A stretch of DNA of 64,000 bases from Kriegella aquimaris (GTDB lineage: Bacteria; Bacteroidota; Bacteroidia; Flavobacteriales; Flavobacteriaceae). Shown piece by piece: positions 36,342 through 45,044 of the stretch. The stretch spans positions 217,722 through 281,721 of the forward strand of contig NZ_FNGV01000006.1 of NCBI RefSeq assembly GCF_900103215.1, given 5' to 3'. The position numbers and the translations under genes are program-made. Each line of letters opens with the position of its first letter. Position 1 is the first letter of the stretch. Below the pieces are notes generated by a model. That model saw only the letters and a list, made by a program, of their open reading frames with translations. It had not been told where the DNA came from and made no database searches.

Positions 36342-37946
36342 ATGAACTATTTAGACTACACTGTTATAATCGTTTATTTAATCGGCTTTTTAGGGTTGGG
36401 GTTCCTGTTCAAGGAAAATAATACTTCAGGAGATTATTTTTTGGGAGGAAGAAATACTTCTTGGTTGCCATTAAGCCTATCCGCCATGGCAACCCAACTT
36501 TCGGCCATTAGTTTTGTTTCCGCACCTGCTTTTGTTGGTTTGAAGCAAGGCGGTGGCATGCAGTGGTTGACGTATGAGTTCGGCGTTCCGTTGGCGATGG
36601 CTTTTTTACTGATTGCCCTCTTGCCAACATTATATAAATCTGGCATCGTCAGTGTTTATGAATACTTGGAAAAACGTTTTGATGCTTCTTCTCGATTGTT
36701 GATCAGTTTTGTTTTTCAGATAAGTCGATCGGTCGCGACTGGGGTTATGGTCTACACCATGGCGTTGATACTTCAAGCAACGATACAACTAGATTTTTGG
36801 ATATCGGTTTTGATCATTGGTGTCATTACTATGATTTATTCCTTTCAAGGAGGTATGAAAGCGGTCATTTGGGGCGATGTGATTCAAATGAGCATTCTAT
36901 TCTTAGGTATCATTATCTGTTTGTTTTATGGCTTTAGTGAATTGGGAGGCATTGATAATTTCTTGACCCATGTAGACAAAGACCGTATTACGGCCGTCGA
37001 TTTCAACAAATGGGGTTTCAGTAATGCCGATGGCGATGACGAATTTGGCTTTTGGCCCATGGTCATTGGCGGGTTTTTTCTATACGCATCTTATTATGGC
37101 ACCGATCAAACACAGTCTCAACGGCTATTATCTTCCAGTAGCATGTCTAATTTAAAGAAATTGATGATGGCCAATGGCCTTCTTCGATTTCCATTTACCT
37201 TGACCTATTGCATCATGGGACTTGTTTTGGGAACCCTTTTAATGCAAGATGTAAGTTTTCAAGAACAGATGGAAACAGTATATCAGGCCAACATTTCTTC
37301 CTTGGAAGGCAAAAAGGCCGATTTGATGGTACCGGTTTTTATCATTAAATATTTGCCCAATGGGGTAATTGGAATCTTAATAGTAGCCATTATGTCTGCC
37401 GCTATGTCGACATTGAGTTCTACGGTAAATTCCCTCTCTGCCGTCACGATGGAAGATTTTGTAAAACGTTTTAAACCAAACATGCCGGATAAAAAATATG
37501 TATCCTATTCAAGGTTATTATCCATTTTTTGGGGTCTGGTATGTTTGTTGTTTGCCTTTTTTGCCGGCAATATAGAAGGTACCGTCATTGAGGTTATCAA
37601 TAAAATAAGCTCCGTTTTTTACGGTCCCATTTTGGCGGCTTTTATGCTCGCCATCCTTACCACAAGAGTACATTCCCTTGGCGCGAATATTGGCATTGTG
37701 GCGGGAGTACTGTTCAATATCTACCTCTGGTTGTATGTGCCCGAGATATTCTGGTTCTGGTGGAACGCTCTCGGATGCCTTATGACAATTTTGGTGGCCG
37801 TAATTGTAAGCTATACCGTTAAAAGAAAGACCAACAAAGGTTTGGAAGTCGTTTTTTATGCGGGCAAAAAAGAGGTGGCCATCTTATCTGGCTATTTTGT
37901 TGCTATTGTTTTGTTCAGTTGGTATTTGCCCAATCTATTAAACTAA
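36342..37946 (+). CDS. Sodium:solute symporter (SSS family)
   Basis: 534 residues, about 13 hydrophobic helices. The N-terminal SGDYFLGGRNTSWLPLSLSAMATQLSAISFVSAPAF and the later GGMKAVIWGDVIQM and IVAIMSAAMSTLSSTVNSLS are typical SSS segments (sodium site in the latter). The protein drives substrate uptake across the inner membrane with the sodium gradient, a common choice in marine bacteria. It lies between the GH63 hydrolase and glycerate kinase, so the transported solute is probably the intact glycosylglycerate. The kinase start is 10 bp downstream. Confidence 0.92.
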   Translation: MNYLDYTVIIVYLIGFLGLGFLFKENNTSGDYFLGGRNTSWLPLSLSAMATQLSAISFVSAPAFVGLKQGGGMQWLTYEFGVPLAMAFLLIALLPTLYKSGIVSVYEYLEKRFDASSRLLISFVFQISRSVATGVMVYTMALILQATIQLDFWISVLIIGVITMIYSFQGGMKAVIWGDVIQMSILFLGIIICLFYGFSELGGIDNFLTHVDKDRITAVDFNKWGFSNADGDDEFGFWPMVIGGFFLYASYYGTDQTQSQRLLSSSSMSNLKKLMMANGLLRFPFTLTYCIMGLVLGTLLMQDVSFQEQMETVYQANISSLEGKKADLMVPVFIIKYLPNGVIGILIVAIMSAAMSTLSSTVNSLSAVTMEDFVKRFKPNMPDKKYVSYSRLLSIFWGLVCLLFAFFAGNIEGTVIEVINKISSVFYGPILAAFMLAILTTRVHSLGANIGIVAGVLFNIYLWLYVPEIFWFWWNALGCLMTILVAVIVSYTVKRKTNKGLEVVFYAGKKEVAILSGYFVAIVLFSWYLPNLLN

Positions 37947-37956
37947 AATTCACCAT

Positions 37957-39096
37957 ATGATGAAATTCGTAATCGCCCCCGACAAATTTAAAGGCTCCCT
38001 TACTGGTTTTGAATTTTGCCATGCTGTGGAAGAAGGGTTGCGCATGGTACTGGAAGATGCAGAAATTATTGCAATGCCCTTGGCAGATGGTGGTGATGGT
38101 ACCATAGAAGTGGTCAAACATTACATCAACGGTGAAAAGGTTACGATAACGGTGAATGATCCTTTGTTTCGCCCTGTTCAGGCCTCTTATCTCTATGCTG
38201 AGGAAAATCAAATCGCTTATATAGAAATGGCAGAGGCATCAGGACTCAAATTGTTGAATGAAGCCGAAAGAAATTGTATGCATTCTTCGACTTTGGGTAC
38301 CGGTGAACTGATTGCCGATGCGCTTCAAAAGGGTGCAATTGAAATTATTCTGGGTATCGGTGGCAGCGCTACCAATGATGGGGGCATGGGTATGGCAAGT
38401 GCATTGGGCTTCCGGTTTTTAGATGAGGATGATAAAGATTTAAGACCCGTGGGGAAAAATCTTATCGCACTTCGAAAAATCGATGCGACGAAAATACACC
38501 CGAGACTCGATGATGTCGGATTCAAGGTGGCTTGTGATGTGTCGAATCCTTTATATGGTGATGAAGGTGCTGCCAAAATTTATGGAGCCCAAAAAGGAGC
38601 TTCGGTAATGGAAATCGAAAGTTTGGACTACGGTCTGAGAAATTATGCCAAAATTATTTTGGAACAATATAATATTGATCTTCAGGAAATCAAAGGATCG
38701 GGAGCTGCCGGCGGTATTGGTGGGGGTGCCATTGTCTTTCTTAAGGGGCACCTTACCTCAGGTATCGATTTGATTAAAGAATTGGCTGATTTTGATTCTG
38801 CTATTACAGGTGCTGACTGGATTATTACGGGGGAAGGCCAATTGGATGAACAGACGCTATCGGGAAAAACTATCGACGGGGTGGTTACCTCGGCAGCACA
38901 AAATAATATACCCGTAGCAGCACTTTGCGGCTCGGTAAACATTTCTGAAAAACAGCAAGAAAATTTCGGATTGACCTATGTGGTTTCTATTATTCGAGGT
39001 ATTTCAAACCTTGAGAAAGCCATGGCTTCCAGTTATGCCAATTTGGTAAATGCCAGCTATAATTTTGCCAAACTTTTAAAACAACGAGCACAATAG
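37957..39096 (+). CDS. Glycerate kinase (GlxK/GarK family)
   Basis: 379 residues; phosphorylates D-glycerate with ATP, feeding 2-phosphoglycerate (GarK-type) into glycolysis. Family motifs: FVIAPDKFKGSLTG at the start, PLADGGDGTIE, GIGGSATNDGGMG, GSGAAGGIGGGA and ITGEGQLDEQTLSGKT. Full length. It overlaps no gene but is closely spaced behind the symporter (10 bp) and completes the proposed route from glycosylglycerate. Its presence is the main reason to read the GH63 enzyme as glycerate-releasing. Confidence 0.94.
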   Translation: MMKFVIAPDKFKGSLTGFEFCHAVEEGLRMVLEDAEIIAMPLADGGDGTIEVVKHYINGEKVTITVNDPLFRPVQASYLYAEENQIAYIEMAEASGLKLLNEAERNCMHSSTLGTGELIADALQKGAIEIILGIGGSATNDGGMGMASALGFRFLDEDDKDLRPVGKNLIALRKIDATKIHPRLDDVGFKVACDVSNPLYGDEGAAKIYGAQKGASVMEIESLDYGLRNYAKIILEQYNIDLQEIKGSGAAGGIGGGAIVFLKGHLTSGIDLIKELADFDSAITGADWIITGEGQLDEQTLSGKTIDGVVTSAAQNNIPVAALCGSVNISEKQQENFGLTYVVSIIRGISNLEKAMASSYANLVNASYNFAKLLKQRAQ

Positions 39097-39224
39097 TTCT
39101 TAAATTCACGGGCTAAATAAGTGATTTATGATGTAGAATCATATTCCTATCTTGGCAATAACTTTTATGATGTCTGCTATTTTAAAAATATTAGTGCTGA
39201 GAAACTTTCTAAGTGACGTGAATT

Positions 39225-40094
39225 ATGAATAGTGATATTCAGAAATATGGTTTTAAAGAAGGGCTTCCGCAAGAATTTGAAATCGTAAAGCTTGCCGAAT
39301 TATTTCAAGATTTTTCTAAAGATCTAACCTCCCCGCATAGAACCGAATTCTACCAAATTATTTGGTTTCAAAAGGGAACCCGCACCCATATGGTTGACTT
39401 TAACCCCATAAGCATTAAGCACAATACCCTTCTCTTTTTAGATAAAAATAGCGTACAGTGTTTTGATGATAAGGCTGCCATGGATGGTATTGTACTTTTG
39501 TTTACCGATAGTTTTTTCTGTAAGTCAGAGGCAGATACAAAATTTCTAAGAAGTAGTTTTTTGTTTAATGACCTACATTCGATTTCTACTATCGAGGCAC
39601 GGGAACTGACCCCGATTTTCGCCAACTTCTTTCGGCTAATGGAGATTGAATTAAAAAATCCTTTGGACCACTACCAATCTGATATTCTTAGAAATTATTT
39701 ACAGAATTTCTTGCTACTGGCAGAAAGAGAAAGAAAAAATCAGAACAGCACCACTGTTTATAAAGGGGCCGATCTTGAATGTGTTATCCGTTTTAGAGAC
39801 CTTTTAGATCAACAGTTTCAAGAACAAAAATCGGTAAGCAAGTATGCGGTGCAAATGAATATTACCCAGAAACGTTTAAATCTGGCTACGTTAAAAGTTA
39901 TGGATGTCACGCCCAAGCAAATGATTGATTCTAGAGTGCTTTTAGAAGCCAAGCGCCTACTTGTACATACTAGCGATAGTGTAAAGCAAGTGGGTTTCAA
40001 GCTAGGTTTTGAAGAGCCTACCAATTTCGTGAAGTATTTTAGAAAGCACCATAAGGTTACCCCTACTGAATTTAGAAATGGCTTTTTAGGGTAA
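39225..40094 (+). CDS. AraC-family transcriptional regulator
   Basis: 289 residues: an N-terminal cupin-like sensor domain (about 30-110) and a C-terminal double helix-turn-helix (about 190-286, QMNITQKRLNLATLKVMDVTP, VGFKLGFEEPTNFVKYFRKH). It follows the glycerate kinase gene by 128 bp in the same direction and could regulate it or the locus, but no binding site is evident. Effector unknown. Confidence 0.9.
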   Translation: MNSDIQKYGFKEGLPQEFEIVKLAELFQDFSKDLTSPHRTEFYQIIWFQKGTRTHMVDFNPISIKHNTLLFLDKNSVQCFDDKAAMDGIVLLFTDSFFCKSEADTKFLRSSFLFNDLHSISTIEARELTPIFANFFRLMEIELKNPLDHYQSDILRNYLQNFLLLAERERKNQNSTTVYKGADLECVIRFRDLLDQQFQEQKSVSKYAVQMNITQKRLNLATLKVMDVTPKQMIDSRVLLEAKRLLVHTSDSVKQVGFKLGFEEPTNFVKYFRKHHKVTPTEFRNGFLG

Positions 40095-40202
40095 TATACT
40101 TTGGCGTAAAAGTACCATATTAAGCCCATTTTTTATCATTCGTGTTTTGCAGTTTCACCCCAAATTTGTTTTCTTAATTTATAACAAAACAAAGCGTCTG
40201 AA

Positions 40203-40490
40203 ATGAAATTGGCAATTGATGTTATCGGCTGGTCGGGGTCTTCATTTTTGGTGATAGCCTATGGGTTTACCCTGATTGAAAATAAAAAATATTTGAATTA
40301 CGGCAAGTATTTAAACTTGTTCGGGGGTCTTTTAATTGCGATTAATTGCTACTACTATAATGCAATTCCGTCTTTTGTGACCAACCTGATATGGAGTACG
40401 ATGGCCACGCTAACTATCTATCGATCTAAGCGGAACTTTCTTCCAATGGCCAAAAAAAAATCTCGACTTCGTTCACAAATTAAATTTTAG
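40203..40490 (+). CDS. CBU_0592-like small membrane protein
   Basis: 95 residues with three hydrophobic segments (about 5-23, 35-51 and 58-74) and a very basic tail (RSKRNFLPMAKKKSRLR). The pattern VIGWSGSSFLVIAYGFTLIENKKY...NLFGGLLIAIN is that of CBU_0592-type proteins, an uncharacterised group. Two stem-loops follow. Confidence 0.85.
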   Translation: MKLAIDVIGWSGSSFLVIAYGFTLIENKKYLNYGKYLNLFGGLLIAINCYYYNAIPSFVTNLIWSTMATLTIYRSKRNFLPMAKKKSRLRSQIKF

Positions 40491-40536
40491 GTTGTAGTCG
40501 GTTTGATTCTGAAGTGTTGAAACATATCATATAAAG

Positions 40537-40565
40537 GGCTTTTTAGATTGATTTAAAGCCGTTTT
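40537..40565 (+). terminator. Weak hairpin with T5
   Basis: GGCTTT (40537-40542) pairs with AAAGCC (40555-40560), then GTTTTT. First of two tandem terminator-like hairpins. Confidence 0.4.
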
Positions 40566-40578
40566 TCCGAAATTTTTG

Positions 40579-40621
40579 ATTAAGCGATTAGAAACCCTAT
40601 TCTAATCGCTTAATTTTTTTC
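40579..40621 (+). terminator. Strong intrinsic terminator immediately upstream of kefF
   Basis: A perfect 15-bp stem (40579-40593 with 40600-40614), loop ACCCTA, then T8. It ends the CBU_0592-like gene but lies only 23 bp before the kefF start codon. Confidence 0.85.
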
Positions 40622-40636
40622 AAGTAAATTTATCAA

Positions 40637-41239
40637 ATGAAAAAGATCCTAATTCTGTTTGCTCATCCCAAATTTGAGAAGTCTAGGGCAAACTTGGCGC
40701 TAGTTGATCATATTAAGGAAATCGAGGGTATAACTTTTCATGATTTATATGAACAGTACCCTAATTTCAATGTCGATGTAGTTGCAGAACAATCTTTATT
40801 AGATCGACATGATGTGATTATTTGGCATCACCCGTTTTACTGGTATAGTTGTCCGCCGTTAATGAAACAATGGATTGACATGGTATTGGAGTTTAATTGG
40901 GCCTATGGCCCGCAAGGTAAAGCTTTGCATGGTAAAACCTGTTTAAATGTGCTTACAACTGGTGGCTCAAAAGAAGTATATTGTTCCGAAGGTTATAACA
41001 GTTTCACCGTGAGTCAATTTTTAAGGCCTTTTGAACAAACCGCTAATCTATGCGGTATGATGTATCTTCCTCCTTTTGCGGTGATGGGAACTCATAATTT
41101 GACTGTCGAAAAACTAACTGAATATGCCCACAGTTATGGAAATTTAATAGAACTACTAAAGACGGATATATCGGTTGAAGATTCTCAGGGCTATTCATTT
41201 TTAAACGACATTCCAAAGCTAAAACAGGTCAAACTATGA
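40637..41239 (+). CDS. kefF: KefF-like NAD(P)H oxidoreductase / KefC regulatory subunit
   Basis: 200 residues of the flavodoxin-like quinone reductase fold: ILFAHPKFEKSRAN, IWHHPFYWYSCPPLMKQWIDMVLEFNWAYG and TTGGSKEVY. In enterobacteria KefF binds the KefC potassium efflux channel and is needed for full activity. Here the stop codon overlaps the start of the KefC-like gene by four bases (ATGA), showing translational coupling and a shared function. Confidence 0.9.
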   Translation: MKKILILFAHPKFEKSRANLALVDHIKEIEGITFHDLYEQYPNFNVDVVAEQSLLDRHDVIIWHHPFYWYSCPPLMKQWIDMVLEFNWAYGPQGKALHGKTCLNVLTTGGSKEVYCSEGYNSFTVSQFLRPFEQTANLCGMMYLPPFAVMGTHNLTVEKLTEYAHSYGNLIELLKTDISVEDSQGYSFLNDIPKLKQVKL

Positions 41240-43125
41240 CAGGAAGTTTACTTTTTCAAGCCATAGTATTTTTGGCGGGAGCTATTTTGTGTGTATCTAT
41301 TGCGAAGCGATTTGGGCTCAGTTCCGTAATAGGTTATTTATTGGCCGGAGTTTTAATTGGCCCTTATGTTTTGGGGTTCATAGGCGAAGAAGGTCAAGAT
41401 ATTCTTCATTTTGCCGAGTTTGGCGTAGTTATGATGTTGTTTTTGATAGGCCTTGAAATAGATCCCCGAAACTTCTGGAACATGCGCAAATCGATACTGG
41501 GCATGGGGGGAATACAGGTCGGGCTTACCATGTTGCTCACATATATCTTTTTCAGTATCATGGGCTTTGAATGGCAAGTATCCCTGGTGATTGCCATGGC
41601 TGTAGCGTTATCTTCGACAGCGATTGCACTACAGACCATTAAGGAAAAAGGATTGATGGACACCACCTTTGGGTCATCGGCATTTTCAATTCTGCTATTT
41701 CAAGATATTATTGTCATTTTTATGCTGGGTGCATTACCCTTATTATCAAATACCGCGACAGATACGGCTGCAAATGAACACGGGTCTACCGGAAGTTTAA
41801 TAGCAAGTTTACCTTTAGGGTTTCAAACGCTGGCTATTATTCTATCGGTTGTTTTAATTGTGGTAGCTGGTCGTTATTTAATTGTGCCCTTGCTTAGAAA
41901 AGTGGCAAAAACAAGTGTTAGGGAACTGCTGATTGCTGCCGCTTTTTTAATAGTATTCGGAATTTCCTTTTTGATGGAATTTGTTGGCTTGAGTCCTGCG
42001 CTTGGAGCTTTTTTAGGAGGTGTAGTACTATCCAACAGTGAGTTTAAACATGAACTGGAAAGCACTTTAGAACCTTTTAAAAATTTATTTTTGGGCTTGT
42101 TTTTTATGGCCGTAGGTGCTTCGATAAACTTTATTGTCATTGCTAAAAGCCCGTTGACAATCGGCGGAATTTTAATAGCCATTATTTTATTAAAAGCACT
42201 GGTATTATTCATTACGGCACGAGTGTTTAAGCTTAAAATGGACCAAAAGCTGTTGCTCACTTTTAGCTTGGCTCAAATAGGGGAATTTGCCTTTGTACTT
42301 TTATCCTTTGCATTTCAATTAAAAATATTAGATCAAGAGACCATAGATTTGATGTTGGTTATTACGGCATTATCCATGTCGTTGACGCCAATCATAGGGC
42401 TTATAAACGAACGCTTGATTTTACCGAAGGTGGGGACCAAAGAGTCTATAAAACGGCCAATGGATCACATTGCTAAATCCCACAAAATAATACTCGTAGG
42501 TTTTGGGCATTTTGGTAGTACGGTTGGGCGTTTTTTACGTTCGCATGGGGTAGAGGCAACAATTTTGGATCAAGATTCCAATCGTGTCGATTTTCTCCGG
42601 AAAATGGGATTTGAAGTCTATTATGGTGATGCCACTCGAATTGATTTGCTGGAATCTGCAGGTATTGCCGAAGCTAAAATATTAATTTGCGCCATTGATA
42701 ATCCTAATATAACTAAAGAAGTCACTAAACTCGTAAAAGAGAAATACCCTCATGTTGAGCTAATGGTCCGTGCTAAAAATCGATATGATGCCTATGACTT
42801 ATTGAATTTAGGAATAGAAAACATATACCGTGAAACTCTGGACACCTCATTGTCTTTGGCCAAAGATGTGCTAAGCAAAATGGGTTTCAGAAAATATACC
42901 TTAAATAGGCAAGTACAGAATTTTATCAAATATGATGAAGAAAGTATAAGGCGTTTGGCTAAGGAGCCCAAACGAGGGGATGAATACATTTTCAAGGCTC
43001 GAAAAGAGTTGGAAGAACAAGAGAAATTACTCGAAGACGACTTTAAAAGAGGTATCGTTGATTTAGACAATCATTGGGATAGTGAACACATTCGAAAAGC
43101 TCTCAATGAAAAGATTGAAAATTAG
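41236..43125 (+). CDS. kefC: KefB/KefC-type potassium:proton antiporter
   Basis: 629 residues. Twelve or so transmembrane helices of the Na/H exchanger fold (1-390; SSVIGYLLAGVLIGPYVLG, FGVVMMLFLIGLEI) are followed by an RCK/TrkA-N domain (about 415-530, IILVGFGHFGSTVGRFLRSHG with the Rossmann glycines and acidic LDQD) and a charged C-terminal helix region. These proteins export potassium in response to electrophiles or redox change, gated by glutathione or NADH in the proteins studied. I cannot tell whether the ligand here is glutathione, since many Bacteroidota lack it. Confidence 0.92.
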   Translation: MTGSLLFQAIVFLAGAILCVSIAKRFGLSSVIGYLLAGVLIGPYVLGFIGEEGQDILHFAEFGVVMMLFLIGLEIDPRNFWNMRKSILGMGGIQVGLTMLLTYIFFSIMGFEWQVSLVIAMAVALSSTAIALQTIKEKGLMDTTFGSSAFSILLFQDIIVIFMLGALPLLSNTATDTAANEHGSTGSLIASLPLGFQTLAIILSVVLIVVAGRYLIVPLLRKVAKTSVRELLIAAAFLIVFGISFLMEFVGLSPALGAFLGGVVLSNSEFKHELESTLEPFKNLFLGLFFMAVGASINFIVIAKSPLTIGGILIAIILLKALVLFITARVFKLKMDQKLLLTFSLAQIGEFAFVLLSFAFQLKILDQETIDLMLVITALSMSLTPIIGLINERLILPKVGTKESIKRPMDHIAKSHKIILVGFGHFGSTVGRFLRSHGVEATILDQDSNRVDFLRKMGFEVYYGDATRIDLLESAGIAEAKILICAIDNPNITKEVTKLVKEKYPHVELMVRAKNRYDAYDLLNLGIENIYRETLDTSLSLAKDVLSKMGFRKYTLNRQVQNFIKYDEESIRRLAKEPKRGDEYIFKARKELEEQEKLLEDDFKRGIVDLDNHWDSEHIRKALNEKIEN

Positions 43126-43222
43126 TTTAAAATACTTTCAAACGTGATGGGAATTGTATGAAACGGAATAGTTAGATTGGCTTCACCATGTTTATTATAA
43201 CAACATCTTACCACATTAAAAA

Positions 43223-43612
43223 TTGAAAAAAATTGTGAACCTATCAGAAAACAAAAAAAATGCAATCGCTTTTTATAAGACTGCTTATTTGGGCAATCCG
43301 AAAAAGGCAATAGCGGAATATGTTGGACAAGAATATATTCAACACAATCCCGCCGTTGCAAATGGCAAAGCCGGATTCATCGCCTATTTCGAGAGAATGC
43401 AAAAGGAATATCCCGAAAAATCGATTGAGTTTGTACGCTGCATTGCCGAAGGGAATCTAGTGGCTCTACACACTCATCAACTATGGCCTGATAATGATGA
43501 GTACGTCACCATGGACTTTTTCCGATTTGATGAAAACGGAAAAATTTGTGAACATTGGGATTCGATTCAGCAGGTTCCCAAAACTTCGAAAAACAAGAAC
43601 AAAATGTATTAA
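43223..43612 (+). CDS. SnoaL-like (NTF2 fold) protein
   Basis: 129 residues from TTG 43223 (GTG 43235 also possible). Cone-shaped NTF2-like fold inferred from KNAIAFYKTAYLGNPKKAIAEYV, YIQHNP, GFIAYFERM and FFRFDENGKICEHWD, the usual pattern of uncharacterised SnoaL-like proteins, sometimes isomerases. It is convergent with the VOC gene at 43624 (11 bp). Substrate unknown. Confidence 0.83.
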   Translation: MKKIVNLSENKKNAIAFYKTAYLGNPKKAIAEYVGQEYIQHNPAVANGKAGFIAYFERMQKEYPEKSIEFVRCIAEGNLVALHTHQLWPDNDEYVTMDFFRFDENGKICEHWDSIQQVPKTSKNKNKMY

Positions 43613-43623
43613 AAAAGTGGTTC

Positions 43624-44022
43624 TTAATTGTTGCTGTTCACCATCCAGTTGATACCGTAGTTATCGGTACATCTTCCAAAATAACCCCATTCGCGTTCCC
43701 TAAAGTTGTGATGTATTTGACCACCACTCGATAGATTCTTAAAAAGTGTTTGGGCTTCGTCCTTGTTTCCGATTTCAACACTCATATGAATTTGGTTGCC
43801 ATGGTTGATAGGAGTGTCCGGGGCAGCGTCATATGCCATAAAGTGCACATTCTTGCCTTTTAGTTCGGCATGCTGCAGTTTTTGTCGAAAAGAGGAAGGA
43901 ACATCTATTTTCTTGTCCTCGTACGTTTGGCGATTCTTAATTTCGGCATTGAAAAGATCTGCATAATAATTAAGTGCTTCTTGACAATTACCATTAAAGG
44001 CGAGATAAGCTTGAAGTTTCAT
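43624..44022 (-). CDS. PhnB-like VOC-family protein
   Basis: 132 residues of the glyoxalase/bleomycin-resistance fold, PhnB type: KLQAYLAFNGNCQEALNYYADLF at the start, HAELKGKNVHFMAYD and WGYFGRCTDNYGINWMVN at the end. Most relatives have no assigned substrate. Cytoplasmic, single gene. Confidence 0.87.
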   Translation of the reverse strand: MKLQAYLAFNGNCQEALNYYADLFNAEIKNRQTYEDKKIDVPSSFRQKLQHAELKGKNVHFMAYDAAPDTPINHGNQIHMSVEIGNKDEAQTLFKNLSSGGQIHHNFREREWGYFGRCTDNYGINWMVNSNN

Positions 44023-44415
44023 ATTGTTTGTTTTTTATCGAAAGTAAGCGTTACTCGAATTCTAGCGTTGTTCAAAAAAATCAAGTTTTAACGCTAACCA
44101 TCTCTGACGAAGCAACAGGTATCATTCATCTACATGTTTTATCATAATCTGTCTGATTTTACGGTACGGCTAAGATTACCCGAAAATTTGGCAACGAAAT
44201 AGCCATTTAATGTTTAATGGCAAACCCATGAACCGAAAGGAAAGTGTGATTTAAGGGATTAATTTACAATTGAATCAATAAAATTTTGAATACCGATAAT
44301 CACACCAAGGGCATCTTTCTAATTTTGCAATGGAAGGAGATATTATACGTATCGTATTTGATACTTTCTCCTCAATGGAAATTAATTAGTAATGTTAAAT
44401 AGTAAAGCACTTATT
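44023..44415. other. Noncoding stretch between VOC and SYLF genes
   Basis: No coding frame. A TAATTTTG -7-like box at 44320-44327 might belong to the SYLF promoter, but no -33 TTG is at the right distance. Confidence 0.4.
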
Positions 44416-44955
44416 ATGAAAACTTTAAAATCAATTACAGTAATAATCGTAATATTTATGGCTTTTAGTGCCTTTTCACAAAACAACAATGACCAAAGGG
44501 TTATCAATGATGCCGAAAAGGCCAAGGTTAAATTAGAAGCAATAGATAAGGGGCTAGACCGATTTTTTAAGAATTCCTCCGGATATGTTATTTTTCCGAA
44601 TGTCGGCGAAGGAGGATTTATTATCGGAGCGGCCTCGGGTAATGGGGTAGTCTACGAAAATGGAAAAGTTGTAGGTATGGCCGACCTTAAAAAAATAGAT
44701 GTAGGATTACAGGCCGGCGGCCAATCACTTACCGAAATTATATTTTTTGAGACCGATGATGCCTTGAACGCTTTTAAACAAGGGGAATATAAATTCTCCG
44801 CAGAAGCTTCGGCCATAGCCATTGAAAAAGGAGTTGCGGCAAAAGCCAATTATGATGATGGGGTGGTCGCTTTTATAAAACCTAAGAAAGGATTGATGGC
44901 GGACCTGTCTATCGGAGGTCAAAAATTTGAATATAAACCCCTTGATATTCAATAA
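44416..44955 (+). CDS. SYLF-domain lipid-binding protein (Ysc84 type)
   Basis: About 179 residues from ATG 44416 (ATG 44392 lies in frame upstream but would precede the signal peptide). Signal peptide (MKTLKSITVIIVIFMAFSAFSQ), then the SYLF domain (about 45-178): GYVIFPNVGEGGFIIGAASGNG, VGLQAGGQSLTEIIFFETDDALNAF and KKGLMADLSIGGQKFEY. Related proteins bind phosphoinositides or other lipids; the bacterial role is unknown. Exported, monocistronic. Confidence 0.88.
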   Translation: MKTLKSITVIIVIFMAFSAFSQNNNDQRVINDAEKAKVKLEAIDKGLDRFFKNSSGYVIFPNVGEGGFIIGAASGNGVVYENGKVVGMADLKKIDVGLQAGGQSLTEIIFFETDDALNAFKQGEYKFSAEASAIAIEKGVAAKANYDDGVVAFIKPKKGLMADLSIGGQKFEYKPLDIQ

Positions 44956-44976
44956 AGAGACATAAATGGATTTGAA

Positions 44977-45007
44977 AAAAAAGTCGGCAGTTATGCCGAC
45001 TTTTTTA
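44977..45007. terminator. Bidirectional terminator between SYLF and sulfatase genes
   Basis: AAGTCGGCA (44981-44989) pairs with TGCCGACTT (44994-45002), loop GTTA, with T-rich sequence after and A8 before, so it can serve both converging genes. Confidence 0.85.
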
Positions 45008-45044
45008 TATTTCTGGTCAAAGATTACCGAAATGGGGGTTCTTA

